Source of the DNA: Anaerolineae bacterium
Lineage (GTDB): Bacteria; Chloroflexota; Anaerolineae; Anaerolineales; Anaerolineaceae
DNA length: 64,000 nucleotides
NCBI GenBank assembly: GCA_013314735.1
Contig: JABUFD010000001.1
Span: 992,001 to 1,056,000, forward strand
Direction: 5' to 3'
Made by a program: the position numbers and the translations under genes. Positions 44,192-54,244 of this stretch are shown piece by piece. The notes under the pieces are model-generated. The model did no database searches. It was not told the DNA's origin and was given only the letters and a program-made list of their open reading frames with translations. The number at the start of each line of letters is the position of its first letter. The first letter of the stretch is position 1.

Positions 44192-45599
44192 AAAACAACA
44201 ACCGATATGGCGTTTACGATCGAGGGAAAGGGTAGCATTATTACTATTCGGTGACATTGTTGCGGCATACATCGCGCTGTTTATTTCAATCTACTTATGG
44301 TCCCTGTTCGATGCCTGGCTGGATTTTTCACTTGAATTCCTGCAAGCGAAAACACCTGAATGGTTTTTTTTACTTCCATTGATTTGGTTGGTTCTGATCT
44401 TTGAGTTATATGACACACGAAGAGCCAGCAGACGAAAAGAAACTTTGCTTGCCATTAGTCTTGCAGCGGCCATTGGTTTTGGTTTGTACTTGATCGTTTA
44501 CTTCACCACTGACCCAAATACACCATTACCAAGAATTGCCATCGCTTTATTCATACCATTGTGTGCACTGTTCAATTTTTGTTGGCGCTACATATACATT
44601 AAACTCTTTACCACACCAATTTTTATGCGCAGGGTGATCATCGTCGGTGCAGGAAAAGCCGGTCAGGCATTGGTTGATACGATTCAATCAATCACCCCCA
44701 AGCCATTTGTCCTTGTAGGACTTCTGGATGACGATCTTGACAAACAGAATATGGAGTTACATGGATTCCAGGTGCTGGGGAAATGCCTGGACCTGGACCG
44801 GATCATCCATCAGTTTGATGTAACAGATATCATTTCCGCAATCTCCGATAACATACGCCCCGAAATTTTGCAAAGCTTAATTAATGCGGAAGAAAAAGGA
44901 ATCGAAGTAACAACAATGCCGATTGCTTACGAAGACCTCACAGGTCGAATCCCCGTAAGGTATTTAAAATCCGAATGGCTGCTGAGGACTTTTTTTGACC
45001 AAGCTCATGTTTCAGAGAGTTATATCCTTATCAAGCGCTTTATCGATATTATAGTGTCCGCCATTGGTCTGCTTGCTTTGGCCGCCACATATCCATTCAT
45101 TGCCGCCTTCATCAAAGTTGATTCTCATGGACCAATATTCTTAAGGCAGGAACGTATCGGGAAGAATGGAAAACCCTATACGATTTTAAAATATAGAACC
45201 ATGGTTCACGATCCTGGGGTAGGCTCTGTCACCCCCACCCAAAAAAATGATGCGAGGATTACCCGAATAGGAAAAATCCTGCGTAAAAGCCATATCGATG
45301 AACTACCGCAGGTGCTGAATATCCTTAAAAGTGATATGTCAGTCGTTGGCCCTCGCGCCGAAATTACCAGTCTGGTTGAGATGTTTTCCGAACACATACC
45401 TTTCTACCGATCCCGGTTGATGGTCAAACCCGGATTAACAGGTTGGGCGCAAATTCACCAACCGTATGCAGCAACCATCGAGGAGACAATCGAAAAGCTG
45501 GAGTATGATTTGTACTACATTAAGCACCGTTCCATCATTTTCGACTTTCATATCATGGTAAGAACAGCCAGCCAGGTGCTTGGTTTTCGCGGAAGATAG
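44175..45599 (+). CDS. Polyprenyl glycosylphosphotransferase (sugar transferase initiating exopolysaccharide)
   Basis: A 474-residue protein. Residues 1-140 hold four membrane helices, a Rossmann-like CoA-binding-type domain follows (IIVGAGKAGQAL), and a C-terminal bacterial sugar transferase domain begins with a membrane-inserted helix near residue 290. Catalytic blocks are RQERIGKNGKPYTILKYRTM, SHIDELPQVLNIL and VGPRAE, with KPGLTGWAQI after. It transfers a phosphosugar from a UDP-sugar to undecaprenyl phosphate and starts repeat-unit assembly. It overlaps the preceding gene by 17 bases. Confidence 0.94.
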   Translation: MKQNIEKQQPIWRLRSRERVALLLFGDIVAAYIALFISIYLWSLFDAWLDFSLEFLQAKTPEWFFLLPLIWLVLIFELYDTRRASRRKETLLAISLAAAIGFGLYLIVYFTTDPNTPLPRIAIALFIPLCALFNFCWRYIYIKLFTTPIFMRRVIIVGAGKAGQALVDTIQSITPKPFVLVGLLDDDLDKQNMELHGFQVLGKCLDLDRIIHQFDVTDIISAISDNIRPEILQSLINAEEKGIEVTTMPIAYEDLTGRIPVRYLKSEWLLRTFFDQAHVSESYILIKRFIDIIVSAIGLLALAATYPFIAAFIKVDSHGPIFLRQERIGKNGKPYTILKYRTMVHDPGVGSVTPTQKNDARITRIGKILRKSHIDELPQVLNILKSDMSVVGPRAEITSLVEMFSEHIPFYRSRLMVKPGLTGWAQIHQPYAATIEETIEKLEYDLYYIKHRSIIFDFHIMVRTASQVLGFRGR

Positions 45600-45603
45600 T
45601 GCC

Positions 45604-47499
45604 ATGCCAAAAAGAAAACACATTCGGAATGCATTCTTTTTTGCCGCTGATTTGTTATTGATCAGTCTTTCCATCATCCTGAGCTACATTCTCCGTTTAG
45701 AATTTCTCACCGCTTTTCAAGTGTACCGGGTCAGCATGATATGGTTTTTAGTTACTGCCCTGGTAATCAAACCTGTGATCTCATATTTGTTTGGAGTGTA
45801 TCGGCGAATTTGGCTATACGCAGGGGTTAAGGAGTTAAAACTGATCATCACTTCGGTTTCAGCCGGGTCATTGGTCACCAGCACAGTGATGATGTCGCTT
45901 TTCTTTTTGGATGTTTTCCGAGCTTTTCCACGCTCCGTTCTTATCATTGACTGGATTCTAAGCCTGATTTTCGCAGGCGGCATTCGCTTAATGCTCCGCG
46001 TTTTACTTGAACGTCGATTGTCGCAGAAAATGAGTCAATCTTTCGTAATCCCAAAACAAGTCTTAATTGTTGGCGCTGGTGATGCTGGCGCTATGGTTGT
46101 ACGGGAGTTAAACAAATCACCCTATCTCAATCTCAGCCCGGTGGGTTTTCTCGATGACGACCCAACGAAAAACAACCTTGTCATCAATGATGTCAGAGTT
46201 ATTGGAACGGTAACAGAAATTGACAAAATTCTCGACCAGATGAAAATTGACGAGGTGATTATTGCAATTCCCTCCGCGCCCGGTCGGGTTGCTCGTCTTG
46301 TGGCAGCGGCCTGCCACAAACATGATGTCCCCTTTAGAACGATCCCTGGAATTTATGAATTGATCGAAGGAAAAGTAGGGATTAGCCGATTAAGAGATGT
46401 TGAAATTACCGACCTCCTCCGGCGGAAACCAACCCGGTTGAATGATGACAAAATCCGTGAACTCCTTCAGTCAAAGGTGATCCTTGTTACTGGAGCTGGT
46501 GGATCTATTGGCAGCGAGTTGTGCAGGCAAATCGCTCGTCGAAAACCGGGTATACTTTACTTGCTTGGCCATGGCGAGAATTCTATCTTTGAAATTCACC
46601 AGGAACTGAAAGAGAATTTTCCATCCATCAAAACAGTGCCCATCATTGTAGATATCAGGGATTACAAACGATTAGCCACGATTTTCGAGACAACCAAGCC
46701 AGACATTGTTTTCCACGCAGCCGCTCACAAGCATGTTCCGCTGATGGAATACAATGTGGTGGAGGCTATCACCAACAATGTCATTGGCACGCAGAACGTT
46801 GTGCGGCTGGCATCAAATCATCATGTAAAACGACTGGTGATGATCTCAACCGATAAAGCAATACATCCGATTAATATCATGGGCGCATCAAAGCGAATGG
46901 CAGAAATGGTTGTGTTGGATGAAGCACAACACGCACTTGGTGATTACTCAATTGTTCGGTTTGGTAATGTACTTGGCAGCCGGGGGAGCGTCGTTCCGAT
47001 CTTCAAACAACAAATCGCTCGTGGCGGCCCTGTCACGATCACCCATCCTGACATGAAGCGCTTTTTTATGACGATACCTGAAGCAGTGTACCTCGTTTTA
47101 CAATCCGTGACATTTGGAGAGCGTGCAGATATTTTTGTTCTGAACATGGGTGAACAGATTCGGATTCTCGATCTGGCAGAGGACTTAATTCGTCTCTCAG
47201 GATTGGAACCGGGACGCGATATTGAAATCGTGTTCACCGGGATTCGTCCTGGTGATAAACTCAGCGAAGATCTTTGGGATGAAGGTCACATCTTCAAACC
47301 GACCCCCCATCCAGATATATATCGTCTTGACAACCAGAAAAACCTAAAAAACGGAGAGCTGCGATCAGTGATAACTCATCTAGAGACCCTTGTTGCTGAA
47401 GGGCGTTCTGAGGAAATCATCAATATGCTGGAAACTGCCATTCCTGATGCGAAAATTCATCGTTTGGAAAACGGAAATGACTACTCAATTAACGAATAA
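45604..47499 (+). CDS. CapD/PglF-like nucleoside-diphosphate-sugar 4,6-dehydratase
   Basis: A 631-residue membrane protein with four N-terminal helices, a first Rossmann domain (LIVGAGDAGAMVV) and a second SDR domain with VTGAGGSIGSELCRQIARR. The active site has TDKAIHPINIMGASKRMAE, where Met replaces the usual SDR Tyr before the Lys, as in PglF and WbpM. These enzymes make UDP-4-keto-6-deoxy sugars for glycans. The ATG at 45604 is 4 bases after the previous gene. Its 3' end overlaps the first FemAB gene by 23 bases. Confidence 0.94.
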   Translation: MPKRKHIRNAFFFAADLLLISLSIILSYILRLEFLTAFQVYRVSMIWFLVTALVIKPVISYLFGVYRRIWLYAGVKELKLIITSVSAGSLVTSTVMMSLFFLDVFRAFPRSVLIIDWILSLIFAGGIRLMLRVLLERRLSQKMSQSFVIPKQVLIVGAGDAGAMVVRELNKSPYLNLSPVGFLDDDPTKNNLVINDVRVIGTVTEIDKILDQMKIDEVIIAIPSAPGRVARLVAAACHKHDVPFRTIPGIYELIEGKVGISRLRDVEITDLLRRKPTRLNDDKIRELLQSKVILVTGAGGSIGSELCRQIARRKPGILYLLGHGENSIFEIHQELKENFPSIKTVPIIVDIRDYKRLATIFETTKPDIVFHAAAHKHVPLMEYNVVEAITNNVIGTQNVVRLASNHHVKRLVMISTDKAIHPINIMGASKRMAEMVVLDEAQHALGDYSIVRFGNVLGSRGSVVPIFKQQIARGGPVTITHPDMKRFFMTIPEAVYLVLQSVTFGERADIFVLNMGEQIRILDLAEDLIRLSGLEPGRDIEIVFTGIRPGDKLSEDLWDEGHIFKPTPHPDIYRLDNQKNLKNGELRSVITHLETLVAEGRSEEIINMLETAIPDAKIHRLENGNDYSINE

Positions 47500-48484
47500 C
47501 ATCGAAGCACAATGGCATTCATTCCTTCAGAAGTATCCTGATCATCACCTGCTCCAATCAACGGAATGGGGCAGGTTTAAGGCCAATTTTGGATGGCAAA
47601 ATGAAAAAATTATCGACCACAATGTCGGTGCTTCGATTTTGTTTCGAACACTGCCGTTTGGCATCTCAATTGGGTATGTGCCCAAAGGTCCGGTTGGACC
47701 TGTAAACGAATGGCCGCGATTATGGCCTCAACTCGACGCTCTGTGCCGCCAGAAACATGCCATATTTGTGAAAATCGAACCAGACCTCTGGGAATCTAAC
47801 ACCACAAGCTCAGACTTACTGGCGGTTTTTGGTAACCACGCAATCCCGGCCTCGCCCATTCAGCCGAGAAGAACAATGATCATCGACCTGACTGGTTCAC
47901 CAGAATCCTGGTTATCACAAATGAAACAAAAAACCAGGTACAACATCAGACTTGCAGAAAAAAAAGACATAACAATACAGGAAACCAACGATATTGAGTC
48001 GTTTCAACGATTAATGGAAATCACTGGTACCCGGAATGAATTTGGTGTTCATAGTTATGAGTATTACCGAATGGTTCATGCCATAATGGCCCCCCAACAT
48101 TGTGTAATTCTGCAAGCGTCCTTTCAGAAAACCGTTCTTGCAGCGATCATGGTGTTCTACTCGGGGAAAAGGGCCTGGTACTTTTACGGAGCATCTTCTG
48201 ATGACGAGCGGCATCGAATGCCAACATATCTACTACAATTCGAGGCAATGCGCTGGGCTGCCTCAAAGGGCTGCATAGAATATGACTTTTGGGGAATCCC
48301 TGATGCTGAGGAGGAGGAGTTAGAAAATTCCTTCACGGCTCGCTCAGATGGTTTGTGGGGAGTGTATCGCTTCAAACGCGGTTTTGGTGGAAAAATTAAA
48401 CGCAGTGTCGGCGCATTCGACAGAGTTTACCAGCCCTTGATGTATAAGCTTTACCGCCGGGTAACGAAAAACAATCATGATTAG
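47477..48484 (+). CDS. FemAB-family aminoacyltransferase-like protein (copy 1)
   Basis: A 335-residue protein of the FemX/FemAB (double GNAT) family. It has HLLQSTEWGRFKANFGW, the GYVPKGPVGP block and MKQKTRYNIRLAEKK, then a C-terminal GNAT half with YFYGASSDDERHRMPTYLLQFEAMRWA and YDFWGIPD. Classical members add amino acids from aminoacyl-tRNA to the peptidoglycan interpeptide bridge; related proteins act in polysaccharide clusters. The ATG at 47477 is inside the end of the dehydratase gene; the longer frame from 47390 has no support. It lies in tandem with a second copy and overlaps it by 8 bases. Confidence 0.9.
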   Translation: MTTQLTNNIEAQWHSFLQKYPDHHLLQSTEWGRFKANFGWQNEKIIDHNVGASILFRTLPFGISIGYVPKGPVGPVNEWPRLWPQLDALCRQKHAIFVKIEPDLWESNTTSSDLLAVFGNHAIPASPIQPRRTMIIDLTGSPESWLSQMKQKTRYNIRLAEKKDITIQETNDIESFQRLMEITGTRNEFGVHSYEYYRMVHAIMAPQHCVILQASFQKTVLAAIMVFYSGKRAWYFYGASSDDERHRMPTYLLQFEAMRWAASKGCIEYDFWGIPDAEEEELENSFTARSDGLWGVYRFKRGFGGKIKRSVGAFDRVYQPLMYKLYRRVTKNNHD

Positions 48485-49604
48485 ATTATCCATCACAGAA
48501 CTCACCCAACTTCAGGATTGGAACACGCTGTTGCTGTCCTTCCAGAACCCACATTTTTTGCAAACAACACAATGGGCCAATGTGAAGCGATCAACAGGCT
48601 GGACAACGATACTCGCCAGGTGGGTGGACACATTTGACAATGTCGTGGCCGCAGCATTGATTTTAAAGAAATCCATTTATCTTCGGGGATGGAAACTGCC
48701 TTTCTCCATCCTCTATCTGCCTCGCGGACCTCTTCTGAATTGGGATGATACCGAATTACGGGACCTTGTTATGCAGGATATTCGGCGAATTGGACTGCAA
48801 CATCAAGCGATCTTTGTAAAGATAGATCCGGAGGTCGTTGTTGGCACAGGCATACCTGATGAGGAAAACACGAAGGAGGATCTATCAGGCATTGCAGTAA
48901 TGAAGATGCTGCAACAAGCAGGATGGATGTATTCAAAAGAACAAGTTCAATTTCAAAACACTGTCATCCTCGATCTCACTCTTGGCGAAGAAGAAATTCT
49001 GGCTCGAATGAAGCAAAAAACAAGATATAACATCCGTTTGGCAGAAAAAAAGGGAGTTAATATCAGAATCGGCACCCAGGCTGACTTTGAAACCCTGTAC
49101 AGAATGTATGCTGAAACATCAATACGGGATGGGTTCGTTATCAGACCCAGAGAGTACTATTTTAATGTTTGGAACACTTTTTATGCATCAGGTCAGTTAA
49201 CCCCCCTGATTGCGTCTGTAACCGGCCAGGACGTCGCAGGATTAATGTTATTCCATTTCGGCAATACGGCATGGTATGTATATGGTATGTCCCGTGATAT
49301 CCATCGAAACATGATGCCAACATATTTACTCCAATGGGCTGCCATTCAAACCGCTCGTGAAAAAGGGTGCTCCACCTATGATCTCTGGGGAGCCCCCTTT
49401 ACATTTTCAGAAATGGACAGTATGTGGGGTGTGTTTCGCTATAAGCTGGGTTTGGGAGGACAAACCATCAGGACAATTGGCGCATGGGACTTGCCCATCA
49501 AACGATTAATGTATCAACTGTATACAAACATTCTGCCTGCTTTCCTGGCAATTTTACGTAAAAAAGGATGGAAACAAACCCGTCAATCTCTGATGGGGTC
49601 TTAA
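48477..49604 (+). CDS. FemAB-family aminoacyltransferase-like protein (copy 2)
   Basis: A 375-residue paralog of the preceding protein. It shares HFLQTTQWANVKRSTGW, MKQKTRYNIRLAEKK, YVYGMSRDIHRNMMPTYLLQWAAIQTA and YDLWGAP, and has an extended C-terminus. In Gram-positive peptidoglycan bridge formation, tandem Fem proteins add successive residues. Two copies here suggest two transfer steps or two acceptors. It ends 40 bases before the convergent kinase gene, and no terminator is obvious in the gap. Confidence 0.9.
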   Translation: MIRLSITELTQLQDWNTLLLSFQNPHFLQTTQWANVKRSTGWTTILARWVDTFDNVVAAALILKKSIYLRGWKLPFSILYLPRGPLLNWDDTELRDLVMQDIRRIGLQHQAIFVKIDPEVVVGTGIPDEENTKEDLSGIAVMKMLQQAGWMYSKEQVQFQNTVILDLTLGEEEILARMKQKTRYNIRLAEKKGVNIRIGTQADFETLYRMYAETSIRDGFVIRPREYYFNVWNTFYASGQLTPLIASVTGQDVAGLMLFHFGNTAWYVYGMSRDIHRNMMPTYLLQWAAIQTAREKGCSTYDLWGAPFTFSEMDSMWGVFRYKLGLGGQTIRTIGAWDLPIKRLMYQLYTNILPAFLAILRKKGWKQTRQSLMGS

Positions 49605-49644
49605 CTGAATGCCGGGTTCTGATTTGCCTTTTCTCAGTAGTGAC

Positions 49645-51738
49645 TTATGGTTGCCACTTCACATCGAAATCATACCATTCATCTGACGTCAATGGTTCCA
49701 ATAATCCTCCATTTGCCAGCATCAAAAATATGTCGCGATTGGTACCTTCACCTAACCCCGTAAATGTGACCCAGAAATCATCAGGTGAGAAATCCAATCC
49801 CCAAATGGGGTTCGGTTCGCTCAAAATAAAATCGGACGCTGTTAAATTGTTCACCTGTTTGCCCACCAAAACGGGCAAGCTGTTTCCCTGCGAAAAATAA
49901 ATTAACGAGCCATCGTTAGACCATGCCGGCCCTGTGCTTTCCAACGCCGATTTGGATATTTCTTTACGCTTTAGGTCCTCGACGCCCATTGAATATACCT
50001 GGTTGACACCATTGAAGACACTTTGGAAAGCGAGTGATGTGCCATCTGGTGACCAAACGGGTGCGCGGTCATAAGCATTAATTGGGCTCAGTTCAGTAAC
50101 GGTTTTTTCCACAAGATTGTAAATATACAAATGTGGCCGATTGTTATTGCGATATGAAGTAAATGCAATGATATTCGGATCGACAGGATTCCATGCAGGA
50201 TCATAATCACCGCCGGGAACTGTGTTCAATGGCAGCATCCCGCTTCCATCGATATTCATAATAAAGAGTCTTGCACCTTTGTAATCCACCTGTTCCCGTT
50301 CACAGGGAGAGGTGAACACAATTTGACTGGCATCTGGAGACCAATCCGGTTGACATGCTCCTCCAGTGATAAACGTCAGTTGAGTGATTTCTCTTGTTGC
50401 CAAATCTATTAAATAAATCTGTGGAATAGCCCCATTTCGATCAGAGGCGAAGGCAATTGTCCCCCTTCCACCGCCAACTGGGGTTTGTGTGACCTCCAGC
50501 GTGAAGGTAGGCGCAGGTTCCTCGGTAACTGTTGCAGCGATATCGGGTTCCGGGGTTGACGTCGGGAAGTCGTCCTGTTCGTCTGTTTCGCCAGAATCGT
50601 CAGCCGTGGGATCAACAGATGTCGTTGGTGTCCCGACCGACTCCTCTTCATATCCCATTAATTCTGCTGATGTTAAACTGGGCTCGAGTGCCTGGTTACT
50701 TTCACCATCCTTGCCAGATAGTAAAAATACCATAATCAATACTATGAAAACCACAAGAATTCCGCCTCCACCAACGAAATACCATTTTCTCCGCCCATGT
50801 TTAGATCTTGGTAAAACTTCATCCATTCGCTCATTTAAGCCTGAAACGCCGGCGACAACTGTCCGGTCCATGGATGTGTTGGGCTTTTGCTGTGATTCAG
50901 GTTGGGCGAATTCAGATGTCGGTTCTTTACTCGATGCTTCTAAAGAAATCAATGCCGTATACATTTCCGCTGCGGATTGGTAACGGTCTGTGGGCGAAAT
51001 AGCCATCGCAGTTTGTATGATTTGCTCAAGTCCTTGTGAAATTTGCGGATTCTTGCTCCGAATATCCATTATCATGTTGGGGGTCACAGCACGCGTCAAG
51101 CCATCGGGTGGTGAGTCGACAGTCACAGCTGCATAAAGCGTGGCTCCTAATGAATAAATGTCTGATCGATGATCTGTTCCCTGACCATATTGCTCCGGCG
51201 GTGCAAATCCAGGTGTCAATGCCTGAGCCCCGGTCATCGTTACCTCACCGGCTGCCGCCTGTTTTGCAAGACCAAAATCAACCAGGATGATCTCGTTCGC
51301 TTCAGTAATTTTAATATTTCCCGGTTTGATATCACGATGGATGATTGGTGGTGTCAATGAGTGCAGGTACATTAATGCCTGACAGGTCGATTTTGCGATT
51401 TCGAGCGCTTCTTGTTCAGTAATCGCTCCGCGCTCAACGATGATTTCTTTTAAGTCCTTGCCCCCGATATAGTCCATCACCAGATATTGCCCCTGGTCTT
51501 GAATCACAAAATGGTCAGTCACGCGTGGCAGGTTGGAATGGCGCATATTCGCAAGGATTCTTGCTTCCGCCTGGAACTGGCGTGAGGATTCATCTGCTGC
51601 ATACAGGTTCTCTTTGACCGCAACAGTAATGCCCAACGATACATCCGTCGCCCGGTAGATCGCTCCCATACCACCTTGCGCCAGGATTGATTCGATTTGG
51701 TAACGGTTGTGCAGTAAATCACCAACTTTTAAAGTCAT
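49645..51738 (-). CDS. Receptor Ser/Thr protein kinase with extracytoplasmic PD40 propeller (copy 1)
   Basis: A 697-residue protein. The N-terminal Hanks-type kinase domain (about 10-265) has LAQGGMGAIYRATD, VAVKEN, the catalytic loop IHRDIKPGNIK, LVDFGLAKQ and TPGFAPPEQYGQG. A membrane helix lies at about 322-344, followed by an acidic/Thr/Pro linker and a beta-propeller of PD40/TolB repeats (IAFASDRNG, PDWSPDASQIVFTS, PVWSPDGTSLAFQS). The propeller would face outward and bind a ligand or protein. It is paralogous to the gene 15 bases upstream. Confidence 0.93.
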   Translation of the reverse strand: MTLKVGDLLHNRYQIESILAQGGMGAIYRATDVSLGITVAVKENLYAADESSRQFQAEARILANMRHSNLPRVTDHFVIQDQGQYLVMDYIGGKDLKEIIVERGAITEQEALEIAKSTCQALMYLHSLTPPIIHRDIKPGNIKITEANEIILVDFGLAKQAAAGEVTMTGAQALTPGFAPPEQYGQGTDHRSDIYSLGATLYAAVTVDSPPDGLTRAVTPNMIMDIRSKNPQISQGLEQIIQTAMAISPTDRYQSAAEMYTALISLEASSKEPTSEFAQPESQQKPNTSMDRTVVAGVSGLNERMDEVLPRSKHGRRKWYFVGGGGILVVFIVLIMVFLLSGKDGESNQALEPSLTSAELMGYEEESVGTPTTSVDPTADDSGETDEQDDFPTSTPEPDIAATVTEEPAPTFTLEVTQTPVGGGRGTIAFASDRNGAIPQIYLIDLATREITQLTFITGGACQPDWSPDASQIVFTSPCEREQVDYKGARLFIMNIDGSGMLPLNTVPGGDYDPAWNPVDPNIIAFTSYRNNNRPHLYIYNLVEKTVTELSPINAYDRAPVWSPDGTSLAFQSVFNGVNQVYSMGVEDLKRKEISKSALESTGPAWSNDGSLIYFSQGNSLPVLVGKQVNNLTASDFILSEPNPIWGLDFSPDDFWVTFTGLGEGTNRDIFLMLANGGLLEPLTSDEWYDFDVKWQP

Positions 51739-51753
51739 TGAAGTTCTCCTTCT

Positions 51754-53961
51754 TCAGCGCCAATCAGGATCAATATCATAATAAATACTGGTGGTAAGTC
51801 GAACAAGGTCGCTTCCATCCACTTTCATCGTATAAATATCACGGTTGGTACCATCCGGCCAGCTCTCGAAAATGATCATATCACCGTTCTGGGAAAATTT
51901 TGGACCCAGAATTGGAATTATAAATTCACTTCCTTGTGCATACAGGTTATTTTCCAGTGTACTTCCAAAATTTCCTGTAAACAACTTAACCAACCAGGGC
52001 ACCCTGGATTCATTGCTTTGCGAAAAAAGAACATATTTACCATCAGGAGCCCATACAGGCTGCACATTATTTACATTCCCACTCAGAGATACCTGATTCA
52101 AGCCATTCCCGTCGATGTTTATTTCCCAGATCACCCAATTCACACGAAACCTGCTGAAAATAATCCGCTGGCCATCAGGATGCCACGATGGATATCTGTC
52201 TTCCAAAGGGCTATTTGATAATTCTATAACATCTCGGTTTTCAATTTGATACAGGAAAATATGGGGAATACCAGTATGGACCGATGTAAATACTACACTC
52301 TTACCATCAGGCGACCAGGCAGGTTCAAAATTGCCGGTTCGAACCTCGGAATTCTCTTTGCCGATCAATGGAATTATGCTTTCATCCAAAAAATCATACA
52401 CATATAATAGCGAATCTTCATAATATTCTTGAACACTTCTGCATGGAGAAACAAATATAATTTGTGTTCCATCGGGTGACCAATCTGGTTGACAGGCCCC
52501 CTCTGGCATGTCGGTCAAACGCAGTTGGGTTTCCCCGGTTTGGTCCATCAGCCATAACTGCATCGTACCGCTCCGATTTGACGCAAAAACAATTGGATAA
52601 TCTTCAGCCAGGAAATTACCAGAGTCTTCTGTTGGCAACAAAACCTCTGGAGGTGGGGTCAGTGAGGGCTGGGCTGGCCTTTGTGTTGGTGATCGGGTTG
52701 GTTGAGGTGCCAATGCACTCCTCTCAGACGTGGGAGTTCTGCTCGGTGTTGTGAGTGAGGGAGTTGGCATTTGGGTGGCGACAGATTGTTTTGAAACTGA
52801 TGCCGCAGGTAGTTCTGTCACTTCGTGCGTTACAGTTTTTGTGGGAATTTGTGTCGGACCAAGCTGTACAAGTGAGTCATTCATCTCAATCCCAAGCAAT
52901 GATCGCACTTGGTTTGATAAGCTCGTGTTTAGGGAAAATAGCCCCACAATAGCAGCAAGGATTATCGCTGAAATGAAGATGGTATGGCGAAGTGGGCGAC
53001 CTTTCTTGCCGTCGGCAGGTAGTACCGAATGTCGTTTTTGCTTTGGCAAATAACTAGCTTCACTTTCCGATTGCGTAGATTGGGCAGGTGTACTTTCCGG
53101 TAGGCACCGAAAAAATGAGAGGGCTCGGGCTTGTTCAGAAACGTTCTCCAGTCCGCTCACAGAAAGCAAGGCGCGCTTAAATTCCGCCGCTGTCTGAAAA
53201 CGATCATCTGGCTCAATTGCCAGTGACCTGTTGATCACATTGATCAACTCACTGTCGATACCATGTTGATTCTCCCAATGGAGGCTGCGCAATCCCTTGT
53301 TTGTGATTCGATCCAATGCATCATCAGGCACAGAACCTGTTAAGGCATGAAATAGCGTCGCGCCCAATGAATAGATGTCTGATCGGGCGTCAGTTCTCGC
53401 GGTTCCATACTGTTCTGGTGGTGAATATCCCGGTGTCATCGCCCTAGCACCGGTGATCGTCAACTGTTGTGGATTTTCTACCTGTTTCGCGAGCCCAAAA
53501 TCGACCAGGTATACCCTGTGATCACTTGTTACCTTTATATTACCCGGTTTTATGTCACGATGAACCACGGGTGGTACTTGCTGATGCAAATATTCCAATG
53601 CGTCACAAATATGGTAACCGATCAGGATGACATCCTGCTGATCCAATTTCCCCCATTTTTTGATTAGATCGCGCAAATCATCTCCCGCTATATAATCCAT
53701 AACAAGATATTGGCCTTGCCCTGGAACACAGCAGAAGTCAACCACTCTGGGAAGTGAATGGTGCTTTACAGACGCCAATATTTTTGTCTCTTGTTCAAAT
53801 TGGCGTGTGTATTCACCGGATAAAAATAAGTTTTCCTTGACGGCAACAGGAATGCCCAGTAACTCATCATAGGCCTGGTAAACAGCCCCCATTCCACCTT
53901 GCCCAAGAACGCTCTCGATGCGGTACCGCTCCTTTAACATCATGCCATTCGATAATGCCAT
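51754..53961 (-). CDS. Receptor Ser/Thr protein kinase with extracytoplasmic PD40 propeller (copy 2)
   Basis: A 735-residue paralog with the same layout: kinase domain (LGQGGMGAVYQAYD, VHRDIKPGNIKV, LVDFGLAKQ, TPGYSPPEQYGTA), a membrane helix at about 330-350, a long Thr/Pro/Ser linker, and PD40 repeats (IVFASNRSG, PDWSPDGTQIIFVS, PAWSPDGKSVVFTS). It is the first gene of the pair on the minus strand. A divergent promoter region of about 160 bases separates it from tRNA-Leu. The kinases probably signal from outside to cytoplasmic targets; no phosphatase gene is adjacent. Confidence 0.93.
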   Translation of the reverse strand: MALSNGMMLKERYRIESVLGQGGMGAVYQAYDELLGIPVAVKENLFLSGEYTRQFEQETKILASVKHHSLPRVVDFCCVPGQGQYLVMDYIAGDDLRDLIKKWGKLDQQDVILIGYHICDALEYLHQQVPPVVHRDIKPGNIKVTSDHRVYLVDFGLAKQVENPQQLTITGARAMTPGYSPPEQYGTARTDARSDIYSLGATLFHALTGSVPDDALDRITNKGLRSLHWENQHGIDSELINVINRSLAIEPDDRFQTAAEFKRALLSVSGLENVSEQARALSFFRCLPESTPAQSTQSESEASYLPKQKRHSVLPADGKKGRPLRHTIFISAIILAAIVGLFSLNTSLSNQVRSLLGIEMNDSLVQLGPTQIPTKTVTHEVTELPAASVSKQSVATQMPTPSLTTPSRTPTSERSALAPQPTRSPTQRPAQPSLTPPPEVLLPTEDSGNFLAEDYPIVFASNRSGTMQLWLMDQTGETQLRLTDMPEGACQPDWSPDGTQIIFVSPCRSVQEYYEDSLLYVYDFLDESIIPLIGKENSEVRTGNFEPAWSPDGKSVVFTSVHTGIPHIFLYQIENRDVIELSNSPLEDRYPSWHPDGQRIIFSRFRVNWVIWEINIDGNGLNQVSLSGNVNNVQPVWAPDGKYVLFSQSNESRVPWLVKLFTGNFGSTLENNLYAQGSEFIIPILGPKFSQNGDMIIFESWPDGTNRDIYTMKVDGSDLVRLTTSIYYDIDPDWR

Positions 53962-54086
53962 CTATCATCCTTTGCCGCAATCAACCTCACATCATTATAC
54001 ATTGAAGTCAATCCAGGTATCGTTATCTGGATATCTGCCAATCTATACATTTTTTTTGGAAATGCAGAAACAAGCAAATTTTTTGT

Positions 54087-54115
54087 TTGCGCTTTTATGG
54101 TGCCTGCTTTATAAT
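54087..54115 (+). promoter_or_regulatory. Promoter of tRNA-Leu(TAG)
   Basis: TTGCGC at 54087-54092 and a consensus TATAAT at 54110-54115 with a 17-base spacer. The start would fall close to the tRNA 5' end at 54126. Confidence 0.7.
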
Positions 54116-54125
54116 GGAAGGTCGC

Positions 54126-54208
54126 GGGGAAGTGCTGGAATTGGCAGACAGGCGTGACTTAGGATCACGTGCCGATCAGGCGTGAGGGTTCGAGCCCCTC
54201 CTTCCCCA
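54126..54208 (+). tRNA. tRNA-Leu (anticodon TAG)
   Basis: An 83-base type II tRNA. The acceptor stem is GGGGAAG with CTTCCCC, the D-arm is TGGAATTGGCAGACA, the anticodon stem is GTGA/TCAC around CTTAGGA, the variable arm is long, the T-arm is GAGGGTTCGAGCCCCTC, and the discriminator is A73. CCA is not encoded. The trigger factor gene starts 36 bases later and may share the transcript. Confidence 0.95.
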
Positions 54209-54244
54209 CAAAAACAAATGCAATTTTTAAACAAATGTGAGGAT

